Counted from the first letter of the stretch, positions 1 through 8,348 are shown. The stretch is 64,000 bases of DNA from Geothrix sp. 21YS21S-4 (GCF_030845995.1 NZ_CP132719.1:682001-746000), one strand, 5' to 3'. The notes: generated by a model not told the origin, from the letters alone. Numbers and translations are program-made.

Positions 1-376
1 CCCCCGCCTGCGTCAGGTCCTTCGCCCAGGCGCGGGCGCGCTCCACCCCGCGGCGGGAGGCCTGGCGGCTGCCCACCAGGGCGATGCGGGGGCGGGGAGG
101 CGGGAGGGTTCCGCGCACCCACAGGGCCACCGGATAGGGCAAAGGGGCCAGCAGCTCGTCCACGCCCGGATCGCCGGGGAGGAGCAGCCGGGCGCCCCGG
201 ACCTGCGCCTCCTCCCGCCGGCGGGGAAGGTCGGCTTCCAGATGGGCCAGGGCGGCGGCCTGCGGGGGAGTCAGCCGCGGTTCTTCACCCGCCTGGAGGG
301 CGGCCCAGATTTCCGCTTTCTGGCGCTCGGGCCAGTCGGCTACGGTGAAGGCGAGGGCCCAGAGGCGCAGGTCCAT
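1..376 (-). CDS. dprA: DNA-processing protein DprA, N-terminal part
   Basis: The reading frame starts with ATG at 376 and runs off the left edge of the window, so only about 125 N-terminal residues are present. DprA loads RecA onto incoming single-stranded DNA during natural transformation. The N-terminal region is a variable helical segment. Near the window edge the translated motif [17 protein letters not shown] matches the start of the DprA Rossmann-like fold, usually written VAIVGSR.AS.YG. It is transcribed away from rpmB across a 138-base divergent spacer. The name rests on this motif alone because the rest of the domain is outside the window. Confidence 0.8.
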   Translation of the reverse strand, partial: MDLRLWALAFTVADWPERQKAEIWAALQAGEEPRLTPPQAAALAHLEADLPRRREEAQVRGARLLLPGDPGVDELLAPLPYPVALWVRGTLPPPRPRIALVGSRQASRRGVERARAWAKDLTQAG

Positions 377-445
377 GGGGAATCCGGGAGATGCTCCATC
401 GTGGCTCTCTCCCCGCGGGGGACGCAAGGCAAGGCAGGTTTTCCC

Positions 446-473
446 TTGCGTTTCCGACCTGCACGACTACACT
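446..473 (+). promoter_or_regulatory. Putative sigma-70 promoter of rpmB
   Basis: TTGCGT at 446-451 and TACACT at 468-473 are separated by 16 bases and lie about 40 bases before the rpmB start. This is a plausible -35/-10 pair in the dprA-rpmB divergent spacer. The TACACTGG form of the -10 recurs upstream of tsaB. Confidence 0.45.
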
Positions 474-514
474 GGTTCTCTTGGCTGTTTTCTTCTTCGG
501 CTCGTGAGGTTCCC

Positions 515-706
515 ATGTCCCGTCAGTGCGAAATCTGCGGTAAGAAGCCCCAATTCGGGAACAACGTCTCCCATTCCAACAACGTCACCAAGCGGCGGTG
601 GAATCCGAACATCCAGCGCGTGCGTGCCCTGGTGGGCGGCGCCCCGAAGCGGCTTCGGGTGTGCACCTCCTGCATCCAGTCTGGTAAAATCCTGAAGGCC
701 GTTTAG
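515..706 (+). CDS. rpmB: 50S ribosomal protein L28
   Basis: This 63-residue protein begins [16 protein letters not shown] and carries the L28 signature: the paired CxxC motifs (CEIC near the N-terminus, CTSC near the C-terminus, a zinc-binding form) and the basic segment [11 protein letters not shown]. It is a structural protein of the large ribosomal subunit. The frame is open further upstream, but the ATG at 515 gives the normal family length and has a GTGAGG ribosome-binding site. A strong hairpin terminator follows, so it is probably monocistronic. Confidence 0.97.
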   Translation: MSRQCEICGKKPQFGNNVSHSNNVTKRRWNPNIQRVRALVGGAPKRLRVCTSCIQSGKILKAV

Positions 707-729
707 TCCTTCTCCAAATTTTCATCCAC

Positions 730-759
730 GAGGCGGCCCAGTCGGCCGCCTCGTCTTTT
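730..759 (+). terminator. Rho-independent terminator after rpmB
   Basis: GAGGCGGCC at 730-738 pairs perfectly with GGCCGCCTC at 744-752 across a 5-base loop, followed by GTCTTTT. It sits 24 bases after the rpmB stop. Confidence 0.85.
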
Positions 760-811
760 CCATATCGAGCTTCACGTCCGCCCCACCCGCCCCACCACCC
801 TGGAGCACCGA

Positions 812-1222
812 ATGGCGCGCATCACGTGGCAGCCCGCCCTGGAAACGGGGCACGACCGGATCGATGAGGAGCACCAGTCCCTGGTGGCGGCCATCAACCG
901 CCTGCGGGACGCGATGGAGGCGGGGAAGGGCCCCGATGAAATCGAGGATCTGCTGGTCTTTCTCCGGGACTACACCGTCCGCCATTTCGCGATGGAGGAG
1001 GGCCTGATGATCCAGTACAGCTACCCCGGCACCGCCGCGCATTTCGCCGCCCATTCCAACCTGGTGCTCCAGGTGAGCGATCTTCTGGCCGCCCACCGCG
1101 CCGGCCAGCCGCGCCCGCTGGAGGCCGTTCTCGCCTTCCTGGAAACCTGGCTGCTGGGGCACATCCAGAACGTGGACAAGGAACTGGGCAATTTCCTGAA
1201 GAACCGCGAGGGCAGCGCCTAA
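812..1222 (+). CDS. Bacteriohemerythrin
   Basis: This is a 136-residue single-domain hemerythrin, a non-heme di-iron protein that binds O2 reversibly in the cytoplasm. The expected ligand pattern is present in order: HDRIDEEH (H, D, EH) near residue 14, HFAMEEGLM near 68, a HFAAH pair near 86, and HIQNVDKEL near 117. Length matches stand-alone bacteriohemerythrins. Such proteins are common in motile microaerophiles and anaerobes, where roles in oxygen delivery or sensing are proposed. A GGAG ribosome-binding site lies 8 bases before the ATG. It stands alone between the rpmB terminator and tsaB. Confidence 0.92.
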   Translation: MARITWQPALETGHDRIDEEHQSLVAAINRLRDAMEAGKGPDEIEDLLVFLRDYTVRHFAMEEGLMIQYSYPGTAAHFAAHSNLVLQVSDLLAAHRAGQPRPLEAVLAFLETWLLGHIQNVDKELGNFLKNREGSA

Positions 1223-1226
1223 GCCC

Positions 1227-1232
1227 TACACT
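1227..1232 (+). promoter_or_regulatory. -10-like hexamer 6 bases before tsaB start
   Basis: TACACT ends 6 bases before the ATG of tsaB (TACACT-GGATCC-ATG) and no Shine-Dalgarno sequence is visible. The spacing is that expected for a leaderless mRNA. See the finding on the set of similar starts. Confidence 0.35.
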
Positions 1233-1238
1233 GGATCC

Positions 1239-1937
1239 ATGCTGCTCGCCCTCGACACCACCACGGAAATCCTCCATCTGGCGCTGATCCGAGGGGAGCG
1301 CGTCTGGTCGCGGCGGGTGGCCTCGGAGGCGGGCCGGGGGCACAGCGAGCGCCTGATTCCGGCCCTGGACGGCCTCATGGCCGAGGCGAGCGCCCGTCCC
1401 GGCGATCTTTCCGGCGTGGCGGCCTGCGTGGGACCCGGGGGCTTCACCAGCCTGCGGATCGGCGTGGCCACGGCCGAGGGCCTGGGCCTCACGGGCCTGC
1501 CCACCTGGGGCTTCTCGGCCTTCGCCCTCCGGGCGGAGACCTTGCGGCGGGCCGGGGTGGAAGGGCCGTTCTGGATCCTGCTGGACGGCCAGCGGGGCGA
1601 GGCCTTCCACCAGCGGTGGGAGGAGGGGGCGCCCGCTTCCGCCGCGGCGAAGAGCCTCCTCGCGGCGCTGGCGGAGCGGGTGAATACGGAGGCCTGGTGG
1701 GCGCCGGAGGCGTTCGCTCCCAAGGTGGAAGCCGTCCTTCCCGAGCGGAGGATTCGCCTGGAGGACGAAGGCGAGGCCACCCTGGCCGGGCTCATCGCCG
1801 TCGCCCAGCGGGCCTCCCAGGGGCCTCCGGAAGCGCCCCTGGTGCCCTTCTACCTGCGGGAGACGGACGCCGAGGTGAACTTCCCCCACGCGGCGGCCCA
1901 CCTGTCCGAAGCCCTGCGGAAGGGCGTGGCCCGATGA
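1239..1937 (+). CDS. tsaB: tRNA threonylcarbamoyladenosine biosynthesis protein TsaB
   Basis: The protein has 232 residues, typical for TsaB, the ASKHA-fold partner of TsaD in the complex that installs t6A at position 37 of ANN-decoding tRNAs. Visible motifs are the N-terminal LALDTTTE, HSERL at 35-39, and the family hallmark GPGGFTSLRIG at 65-75. The next gene is rimI, with which it shares a 4-base ATGA overlap. This tsaB-rimI pairing is common in bacteria. No ribosome-binding site precedes the ATG, but a -10-like TACACT does. Confidence 0.95.
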   Translation: MLLALDTTTEILHLALIRGERVWSRRVASEAGRGHSERLIPALDGLMAEASARPGDLSGVAACVGPGGFTSLRIGVATAEGLGLTGLPTWGFSAFALRAETLRRAGVEGPFWILLDGQRGEAFHQRWEEGAPASAAAKSLLAALAERVNTEAWWAPEAFAPKVEAVLPERRIRLEDEGEATLAGLIAVAQRASQGPPEAPLVPFYLRETDAEVNFPHAAAHLSEALRKGVAR

Positions 1938-2350
1938 AGCTGGAGATGGGCCGCCTGGAGGACGGGGCGCCCCTCCCTGAGTGGGTGGCAGCCCTGGACC
2001 GCGCGGCCTTCGGCGACGCCTGGCAGAGCCTGGCGCCCCACGAGGCTCTGTGGGCGATCCCGGAAGTGGCCTTCGCCCGCTGGTCCCGGGTGCCCGCCGC
2101 CGGCGAGGCCGAGCTGCTGCGGATCGCCGTGGCGCCCGAAGCCCGGGGGCAGGGGCTCGGGCGGGTGCTGCTGGAGGTCTGCCAGCGGGAGCTGGCGGCG
2201 GAGGGCCTCGTCCGCCTGTTCCTGGAGGTCCGGCCCTCCAACGCCCCCGCCCTCCGGCTCTACCAGCGCTGCGGCTGGGAGCCCTGCGGCCTGCGCCCCC
2301 GCTACTACTCCAACGGCGAGGACGCCCTGGTGTTCGTGCGGACGAGCTGA
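1934..2350 (+). CDS. rimI: RimI-type GNAT N-acetyltransferase
   Basis: This 138-residue single GNAT domain has the acetyl-CoA pyrophosphate-binding loop RGQGLG at 71-76, preceded by a beta strand (LLRIAV), and the C-terminal signature LEVRPSNAPALRLYQRCGW at 98-116. RimI acetylates the N-terminal amine of ribosomal protein S18 in E. coli. The S18 substrate is inferred from family and from the coupled tsaB neighbour (ATGA overlap). A related N-alpha-acetyltransferase with a different target cannot be excluded. Confidence 0.85.
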   Translation: MKLEMGRLEDGAPLPEWVAALDRAAFGDAWQSLAPHEALWAIPEVAFARWSRVPAAGEAELLRIAVAPEARGQGLGRVLLEVCQRELAAEGLVRLFLEVRPSNAPALRLYQRCGWEPCGLRPRYYSNGEDALVFVRTS

Positions 2351-2399
2351 GCGTCCCTCCGGAAGCGGAGACGTCTTTCAAGTTCACGGTTTGCAAGTT

Positions 2400-2548
2400 G
2401 AACCGCAGATGACGCAGATGGCCGCCGATGCCGCGCCAAGCGGCCTGCGTTCCCTTCGGTTTCGCCCCACCTATGTTCAATCTGTGTGAATCTGCGGAAT
2501 CTGTGGGCCAGAAGCCCTTTCTGCGGCCATCTGCGACATCTGCGGTTC
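2400..2548. repeat. Long intergenic inverted repeat with CAGATG motifs
   Basis: Two 26-base arms, 2400-2425 and 2523-2548, are inverted copies with 25 of 26 positions matching. They enclose a 97-base centre containing further CTGTG/CTGCGG words. The arms are built from repeated CGCAGATG units. The element fills most of the 237-base spacer between the convergent rimI and chemoreceptor genes. No coding frame is credible here. Confidence 0.85.
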
Positions 2549-2587
2549 CAGCTTTCCCAGATTGTTTCGCGTCCTGCGGAGCTGGGC

Positions 2588-3436
2588 TCAGTCTCGCGTC
2601 AGGGCCATCAGGTCTTCGCTGACCTGCTTCAGGTCCAGCACCATCCCCGCGATGGCGCGGGTGGTCTCGGTCTGCTCGTGGGTCTGGGTCGTCAGGTCCT
2701 TGGAGAAATCCACCACCCGGCCCATGGATTCGTTCAGGTGGGACTGGGCCACCTTGATGTGCTCCGCCGACTGGTTGGACTGGTCCGACAGCTTGCGGAC
2801 GGCCTCCGCCACGATGGCGAAGCCGCGCCCGTGGTGCTTGGCGTGGGCCGCCTCGATGGCCGCGTTCAGGCCGAGCATCTGGGTGTTGCTGGCGATGGAC
2901 TGGATGGTCTCCACCACTTCGCCCGTCGTCTTGATGTCCTCGAAGGAGGCGTTCACCAGCCGCTCCACCTCTTCGACCATGCCCGACACCCGGGCCTGGG
3001 AGGCGTTCACCTGCTCCGCGGTGGACACGATGGTGCTGATGGCGGTGTCCATCTGCGCCGCGTGGCCCACCAGGCGTTCGAGCAGCTCCCGCTCCCGCAG
3101 TTCCTTGGAGAACAGGCCGGAGGCCATGCGGGTCACCAGCAGCGTCTTCTCGGGATCGCCCGGGATCCCGATGGATCCGATCAGCTCGCCGTTGTGGCGG
3201 ATGGGCAGGTTGATGCCCGCCCGGACCGTTCCGCCGGACGCTTCCTCTTCTTCCGCGGTGACGATCAGGAAGGGGAGGTCCTCCTGGAGCATCTTGCGGG
3301 TGCCGGCGTGGAAGGTGCCGATCCGCGAGGTGACGTGGGCAGCCACGATCGTCCCGTCGAGGTCGCAGACGATCGGATTCATCTCCGTCGCGGTGTGGAT
3401 GAACTCCACGATCTTTTGGGCGATTTCACGGTCCAT
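2588..3436 (-). CDS. Soluble chemoreceptor with sugar-diacid-recognition-like sensor domain
   Basis: The protein has 282 residues and no membrane segment. Residues about 1-115 (MDREIAQKIVEF..., GTIVAAHVTSRIGTFH, LPIRHNGELIGSIGIPGDP) resemble the diacid-recognition domain of CdaR-type regulators (Diacid_rec). A methyl-accepting signalling domain follows, with the conserved hairpin tip [20 protein letters not shown] at 189-208. The signalling domain is short. The likely job is to pass a cytoplasmic metabolite or redox signal to CheA/CheW. The ligand is unknown and cannot be read from the sequence. It is followed on the same strand by no close partner, and the methyltransferase lies 45 bases upstream. 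Confidence 0.85.
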   Translation of the reverse strand: MDREIAQKIVEFIHTATEMNPIVCDLDGTIVAAHVTSRIGTFHAGTRKMLQEDLPFLIVTAEEEEASGGTVRAGINLPIRHNGELIGSIGIPGDPEKTLLVTRMASGLFSKELRERELLERLVGHAAQMDTAISTIVSTAEQVNASQARVSGMVEEVERLVNASFEDIKTTGEVVETIQSIASNTQMLGLNAAIEAAHAKHHGRGFAIVAEAVRKLSDQSNQSAEHIKVAQSHLNESMGRVVDFSKDLTTQTHEQTETTRAIAGMVLDLKQVSEDLMALTRD

Positions 3437-3481
3437 CCCAGGTCTCCGGCATTTCCATACCTGATCGGCAGGTCCGCTCCT

Positions 3482-4741
3482 TCACTTTCTTTCGAACAAG
3501 ACGATCCGGTTGCTGTTGGTGCCCTGGGCGTTGTTCCCCACGCCCCAGATGTGGGCGGTCTTGGTGAAGGCCTGGGTGTTCACCAGCACGCCGTGGGCGC
3601 GGAAGCCTGCGGCGAGGCCCAGGGGCAGCACCACTTCATCCAGCTTGACCTTCCCGCGGCGGACCTCGCCGACCTCGAAGGCCACGAAGCCTCCGGGCCG
3701 GGTGACGCGGTGGAGTTCGGCGAACACCTCGCCCATGGTCGCGGCCCAGGCCTCCACCGTCCGGGGCGTGCTGATCCCCTTTCCCACGGCCTCGGCGTCC
3801 AGCCCCGCAAACCAGCAGCGGAGCCAGTTGTCGGCGGCGTAGTCCACCACGTCGAGGAAGGGCGGCGACGTGACCGTGAGCTGGACGGCGCCGTCCGCCA
3901 AGCCCGGCGTTCGCCGGGCGTCTCCGGTGAGGAACACGGCGTCCTCCGCGGCGGCGGCCAGGTGGCGCCGCTGCTCGGGGCCCAGGTCCGAGAGCAGCCG
4001 CTTCGTCTTCCGCAGGATGAGGGCGCGGGTGTCGCGGTAGGGAGGAACCTGGTTCCGCCGGGCGTTGATCTGCCGCTGCTTGTCGGCGCCGAGGGCCTGG
4101 TTGGGGGGCAGGGTGTAGACGGAGAAGAAGCCGGGGCTGTGGCCCGTCAGGCGGTTCGTCGCCACCATGCGGATCCAGGCGTCCAGCGCGTCCAGTTCCC
4201 CGGAGGCCGCGCGGTCCAGGAACCATCGGCGGAGCCCGCGGATCTCGGCTTCCGTGTCCAGATGGAAGAACATCCCCAGGTCCGGGCCGCCGGTTTCCGT
4301 CGCGGGGGAAATGGCTTCCAGGCGTTGCGCCACGGCTTTGGGATCGGGCGGCGCGAGCCGTGGTTCCGCCAGCATCCGGGACAGCGGATTGACGTCGTTG
4401 GCGGCCACCCGGCGGCCCATCAGCGCCGCTTCCAGGGCCGTGGTGCCCCGTCCGCTGAAGGGATCGTAGACGCGGTCGCCGGGCCGCGTGAGGCGCTCGA
4501 TGAAGTGGCGCGGGAGCTGGGGCTTGTAGCAGGCCCGGTAGGAGATCTCGTGCAGGCTGGAGGCCTGGCGCTGCTTCGCGGTCCAGAACTCCAGCGACAG
4601 CCGGGGATAGGTGCCGTTCTCGGATGCCACCGCATCCCAAGCCGCATCGGGCAGCGGCGAGTCGACGTTGGAGAGGCCGGCGCCGGGAATGAATCCCGCC
4701 AGGAAGCTCTGCCTCGCCGCTTCCGAATCCGCCGTCGCCAT
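3482..4741 (-). CDS. Orphan site-specific DNA methyltransferase (N4/N6 amino-MTase fold)
   Basis: A 419-residue protein with an SAM-binding motif DPFSGRGTT at 93-101, preceded by a motif-X-like segment (YKPQLPRHFIERL), and the catalytic motif TSPPF at 291-295. TSPP(Y/F) is typical of N4-cytosine and some N6-adenine enzymes. Motif I precedes motif IV by about 190 residues, and that intervening stretch could hold the target-recognition region. No restriction endonuclease or specificity subunit is adjacent, so it looks like an orphan or regulatory methyltransferase. The recognition site cannot be deduced. The start at 4741 is the first ATG, 47 bases from the divergent ntrY. Confidence 0.85.
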   Translation of the reverse strand: MATADSEAARQSFLAGFIPGAGLSNVDSPLPDAAWDAVASENGTYPRLSLEFWTAKQRQASSLHEISYRACYKPQLPRHFIERLTRPGDRVYDPFSGRGTTALEAALMGRRVAANDVNPLSRMLAEPRLAPPDPKAVAQRLEAISPATETGGPDLGMFFHLDTEAEIRGLRRWFLDRAASGELDALDAWIRMVATNRLTGHSPGFFSVYTLPPNQALGADKQRQINARRNQVPPYRDTRALILRKTKRLLSDLGPEQRRHLAAAAEDAVFLTGDARRTPGLADGAVQLTVTSPPFLDVVDYAADNWLRCWFAGLDAEAVGKGISTPRTVEAWAATMGEVFAELHRVTRPGGFVAFEVGEVRRGKVKLDEVVLPLGLAAGFRAHGVLVNTQAFTKTAHIWGVGNNAQGTNSNRIVLFERK

Positions 4742-4788
4742 CCGCTTCCGCCTGCCTTTCGAGGATCTTCCAGGATAGCCTGCTGAAG

Positions 4789-6858
4789 ATGAGCCCCGCC
4801 TCCAAACGCCATCCCGAGCTGACGCGCCTGTACGTGGCCGTGGGCCTGGGAGTGCTGATCGTGATGATCATCCTGGCCTACAAGGGCGTGGGGAACCGGA
4901 TCGCGGCGGGGGGGCTGGACGCGCCCTCGCGCTGGGCCCTGGTGGCGGTGGGGACGGCCAACGTCCTCGCCATCGGGACCCTGATGTTCATCGTGGCCCG
5001 CAGCCTCGCGAAGCTCTACTTCGAGCGCCGCAGCGGGATCCTGGGCGCCCGGCTCCGGACGCGGCTGGTGCTGACCCTCTTCATCGTCGGCATCGTGCCC
5101 AGCCTGATCCTGTTCCTGGTGGGCCGGGACTTCATCAACAAGAACGTGGAGCGCTGGTTCAGTCCCGAGACGGAGGTGGCGATCCGCGAGGGGCAGAAGG
5201 CGGCGGAGGACATCCGCGCCGCCGCCGCCGCCCGGCTGACCTTCGGCGCCGAGCGGCTGCTGGCCTCGCCGTCGGCGGAGGCCTCCGCGATGCGGGTGGC
5301 GTCGGGCCTCGACCTGGTGGCCTTTCTCGGCCCCAAGGGCGACGGCGTGCGCTCCCTGGATTTGGGCGCGGCGCTGACGCCGCCGGACCTCACCTCCCTG
5401 CCCGCCATGGAGACGGCCTGGGAATCCCAGGAGGGCCTGTGGCTGCTCCGCGCCGTTCCCCGCGGCGACGGCCTGTGGGCGGTGGGCGTGTTCATGCCGC
5501 GGGCGACGCTGGACCGGGTACTGGCCCTCGAACAGCGCTTCCGGGAGGGCCAGCAGATCCGCGCCAACCGCGACACGCTTCAGACCCTGCCCCAGAGCAC
5601 CTTCCTGTTCCTGACGCTGCTGACGCTGTTCTTCGCGGTGTGGTCGGGGCTGGCCCTGGCGCGGTCCCTCAGCGAGCCCATCCGCGCCCTGGCGAAGGCC
5701 GCCCAGCGCGTGGGCAGCGGCGATCTGGAGGTTCAGTTGCCGGAATTGGGGGAGGACGAACTGGCCTTCCTCGCCCGCACCTTCAACGCCATGACCCGCG
5801 ACCTCAAGACCAACCAGGCCGCCATCGAGGCCCAGGCCAGCCGCTTGGAGCAGCAGCGGGCGTACCTCGATCAGATCCTTGCCGCCCTGCCCGTGGGCGT
5901 GATGAGTTGGCGGGCGGACGGCGAGCTGCGGACCTTCAATGCCGCGTCGCGGACTTGGCTGGGGCTGGAGTCCTTCGACCTGGGCGAGGCCCGCTGGGCG
6001 ACGGTGGAGACCCTGCCACGCCTGGGCCGCCTGCCGGATCTGCTGGTCGCCGTGCGGGAATCCGGGCGCGGCGTCCAGGAGGAGCTGCGGCTGGGCGGCG
6101 AGGGCGAAGGGCGGCCCGTGCGGGCCATCCTGGAACCCCTCAAGAACGGCGGCGTGCTGGCGGTGCTGGAGGACCTGTCGCTGCTGGCCCAGGCCGAGAA
6201 GCGGGCCGCCTGGCAGGAGGTGGCGCGGCGGATGGCCCACGAGGTGAAGAACCCCCTCACGCCCATCCAGCTCACCGCCCAGCGCCTCCTCCGCCGCACC
6301 CGGGAAGGGCGGCTGGATCTGCAGGCGGTGCAGGAGGGCGCGGAGACCATCCTGGGCGAGGTGGCGAGCCTGTCGCGGCTGGTGGACAGCTTCAGCCGCT
6401 TCGCCCGCCTGCCCGTGCCCCAGTTCGCGCCCTGCGACCCCGCGGACCTGCTGCGCCAGGTGCTGGCCCTCTATGAGCCCAACCACCCCGACATCCGGTG
6501 GAGCCTGGCGCTCCCCGAGGACGGCGCGGAGGTCCAGTGGGACGGCGACATGGTGAAGCGCGCGCTGATCAACCTGGTGGACAACGCGGTGGCGGCCGTC
6601 GAAGGGCGGGGATCCGTGGCCCTCGCCCTCCGATCGGAAGACGGCGCGTGGCGCTACGACGTGGAGGATGACGGGACCGGCATCCCCGAGCCGGACCGCG
6701 ACCGTTTGTTCGAGCCCTACTTCTCCACCAAGCGGAAGGGCACCGGCCTCGGCCTCGCCATCGTCCGCCGCATCGCCCAGGACCACGGCGGCGACGCCTG
6801 GTACGAGCCGCTGGAGCCCGGCAGCCGCTTCAGCCTCGCCCTCCCGTCCCGGCGGTGA
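4789..6858 (+). CDS. ntrY: NtrY-like membrane sensor histidine kinase
   Basis: The protein has 689 residues. About three membrane segments lie in the first 110 residues (LYVAVGLGVLIVMIILAY; a second near 45-70; RLVLTLFIVGIVPSLILFL). An extracytoplasmic loop follows, then another membrane segment near 265-285, a HAMP domain, a PAS domain (about 360-460), HisKA with phospho-acceptor H484 in RRMAHEVKNPLTP, and an HATPase with DNAVAAVEGRG, DDGTGIPE and GTGLGLAIV. This is the NtrY architecture (nitrogen or redox/envelope sensing, acting on NtrX). No response regulator is adjacent; the NtrX-type gene at 17043-18422 is the obvious partner in this window. Confidence 0.87.
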   Translation: MSPASKRHPELTRLYVAVGLGVLIVMIILAYKGVGNRIAAGGLDAPSRWALVAVGTANVLAIGTLMFIVARSLAKLYFERRSGILGARLRTRLVLTLFIVGIVPSLILFLVGRDFINKNVERWFSPETEVAIREGQKAAEDIRAAAAARLTFGAERLLASPSAEASAMRVASGLDLVAFLGPKGDGVRSLDLGAALTPPDLTSLPAMETAWESQEGLWLLRAVPRGDGLWAVGVFMPRATLDRVLALEQRFREGQQIRANRDTLQTLPQSTFLFLTLLTLFFAVWSGLALARSLSEPIRALAKAAQRVGSGDLEVQLPELGEDELAFLARTFNAMTRDLKTNQAAIEAQASRLEQQRAYLDQILAALPVGVMSWRADGELRTFNAASRTWLGLESFDLGEARWATVETLPRLGRLPDLLVAVRESGRGVQEELRLGGEGEGRPVRAILEPLKNGGVLAVLEDLSLLAQAEKRAAWQEVARRMAHEVKNPLTPIQLTAQRLLRRTREGRLDLQAVQEGAETILGEVASLSRLVDSFSRFARLPVPQFAPCDPADLLRQVLALYEPNHPDIRWSLALPEDGAEVQWDGDMVKRALINLVDNAVAAVEGRGSVALALRSEDGAWRYDVEDDGTGIPEPDRDRLFEPYFSTKRKGTGLGLAIVRRIAQDHGGDAWYEPLEPGSRFSLALPSRR

Positions 6859-6934
6859 TCCGGCGCCTCAGCCACAGTCCCAGCGGACCCACCACCAGCC
6901 AGGCCAGCAGGACGGCCTTGAACAGCGGAGACAC
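6830..6934 (-). CDS. Possible 34-residue membrane microprotein
   Basis: A GTG-started frame encodes MSPLFKAVLLAWLVVGPLG followed by a basic tail (LWLRRR). This is one hydrophobic helix with positive-inside flanks. A GGAAG sequence lies about 10 bases before the GTG. It is just downstream of apt on the same strand and overlaps the 3' end of ntrY. Nothing but the hydropathy supports it, so it could be chance. Confidence 0.25.
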   Translation of the reverse strand: MSPLFKAVLLAWLVVGPLGLWLRRRITAGTGGRG

Positions 6935-6952
6935 GGCCGGCGGCTTCCGGGA

Positions 6953-7480
6953 TCAGTAGCGCAGGACGCTGAACACCGGCAGTCCCTCGACCTGCTCGCG
7001 GCCGGGGAGGGAGGCCAGTTCGATGAATACCGTGAGGCCCACGGCCTGGGCTCCGGTGAGCTTCACGAGGCGTCCCGCAGCGGCGGCGGTGCCGCCGGTG
7101 GCCATCACGTCATCCACGATCAGCACCCGGTCGCCGGGGCCGAAGGCGTCGGTGTGGATCTCCAGGGCGTCGGACCCGTACTCCAGCCCGTAGGCCTCAT
7201 GGTGGGTGGGCCGGGGGAGCTTGCCGGGCTTGCGGGCGGGCACGAAGCCCACGCCCAGCTTCTGCGCCAGGGCGCTGCCGAAGATGAACCCGCGGGATTC
7301 CAGTCCCAGGACGTGGGTGGGCTGGAGGGTCAGCGCCGGCTGGGCCATGGCCGCTACGGCTTCGCCGAAGGCCTCGGCATCCGCCAGCAGCGGCGTGATG
7401 TCCTTGAACAGGATTCCCGCTTTGGGGAAATCCGGGACGTCCCGGACGAAGGCGGCGAGGGGGGAGGTGAGCGGCGGCAT
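6953..7480 (-). CDS. apt: Adenine phosphoribosyltransferase
   Basis: The 175-residue length is typical for Apt, the cytoplasmic purine-salvage enzyme that converts adenine and PRPP to AMP. The PRPP-binding motif IVDDVMATGGT is at 121-131, and family motifs VRDVPDFPKAGILFKDITPLL at the N-terminus (residues 12-32) and GLESRGFIFG at 59-68 are present. It lies 64 bases after surE on the same strand, so the two may be co-transcribed. Confidence 0.95.
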   Translation of the reverse strand: MPPLTSPLAAFVRDVPDFPKAGILFKDITPLLADAEAFGEAVAAMAQPALTLQPTHVLGLESRGFIFGSALAQKLGVGFVPARKPGKLPRPTHHEAYGLEYGSDALEIHTDAFGPGDRVLIVDDVMATGGTAAAAGRLVKLTGAQAVGLTVFIELASLPGREQVEGLPVFSVLRY

Positions 7481-7544
7481 GGCTACCTGCGGACGAAAAG
7501 GAAGGGAAGCGAGGATCGCACGCTCCCGCCGCGCCGTCCAGAGG

Positions 7545-8336
7545 CTAGCCCAGGGAGGATTCCTGCACGCCGGATTCGTTCAGGCTGGGGGCGTTGAAGG
7601 CCGCGTCGAAATCCGTCTGCCGCGCCAGGGTGTCGGGGCAGCCCAGGTCCAGGCGCAGGGGCGTGACGCTGGCCCACCCGCTGAAGACCGCCTCGGCATC
7701 CGTGCGGGGCGCCCGGGCGTAGGTGGGGCCGGCGTCCCCGCCGATCCAGAAGTAGGGCACCTGGCGGGGATCCATCCGCCGCTCCACCAGGTCGTGGTAG
7801 GCGCGGCTGTCCTGGCCCGCCAGCCGGAACCCCAGCGGCTCGCCCTGGGGCAGGTTCACGTTCCAGATGCGGTTGGAGGGCAGCTCCATGGTTTCCCACC
7901 GCTCCAGGAAGCGGCCGATCCACCGGCCCGCGGCGTCCAGCGAGCCCTGGGGGTGGAGGGAGAAGGCCGCGGCCCGCGCGCCCTGCAAGCGGCCCTCGAA
8001 GGCCGCGCCCACGGTGCCCGAATAGAACACGTCCTCGCCCAGGTTGAACCCGTGGTTGATGCCCGACAGCACCCAGTCCGGCGCGCGGCCCAGGACCTCG
8101 CAGACGCCCAGCAGGACGCAGTCCACGGGCGTGCCGTCGCAGGCGTAGCGGTCCGTGCCGGTGGGGTTCAGCCGCAGGATGTTGTGCAGGCTCAGCGCCG
8201 ACGAGATGGCCGACCGGTTGCGGTCCGGCGCCACCACGACCACCCGCCCGAACGGCGCCGCCGCCTGCGCCAGCGCCTCCAGCCCCGGGGCCCACAGGCC
8301 ATCGTCGTTGGTGAGAAGGATCAGGCGTTCGGGCAT
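7545..8336 (-). CDS. surE: 5'/3'-nucleotidase SurE
   Basis: The protein has 263 residues with the metal-binding N-terminus LLTNDDG (D11, D12), APDRNRSA with the conserved Ser, and SGINHGFNLGEDVFYSGTV, all standard SurE motifs. SurE is a divalent-metal-dependent phosphatase acting on nucleoside monophosphates and linked to stationary-phase survival. Pairing with apt (nucleotide salvage) makes metabolic sense. The ATG is preceded at 6 bases by TACACT with no ribosome-binding site. Confidence 0.95.
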   Translation of the reverse strand: MPERLILLTNDDGLWAPGLEALAQAAAPFGRVVVVAPDRNRSAISSALSLHNILRLNPTGTDRYACDGTPVDCVLLGVCEVLGRAPDWVLSGINHGFNLGEDVFYSGTVGAAFEGRLQGARAAAFSLHPQGSLDAAGRWIGRFLERWETMELPSNRIWNVNLPQGEPLGFRLAGQDSRAYHDLVERRMDPRQVPYFWIGGDAGPTYARAPRTDAEAVFSGWASVTPLRLDLGCPDTLARQTDFDAAFNAPSLNESGVQESSLG

Positions 8337-8342
8337 GGATTC

Positions 8343-8348
8343 AGTGTA
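8343..8348 (-). promoter_or_regulatory. -10-like hexamer 6 bases before surE start
   Basis: On the minus strand TACACT-GAATCC-ATG repeats the arrangement seen at tsaB almost base for base. No Shine-Dalgarno sequence is visible. This is a candidate leaderless promoter; the -35 region is not recognisable. Confidence 0.35.
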
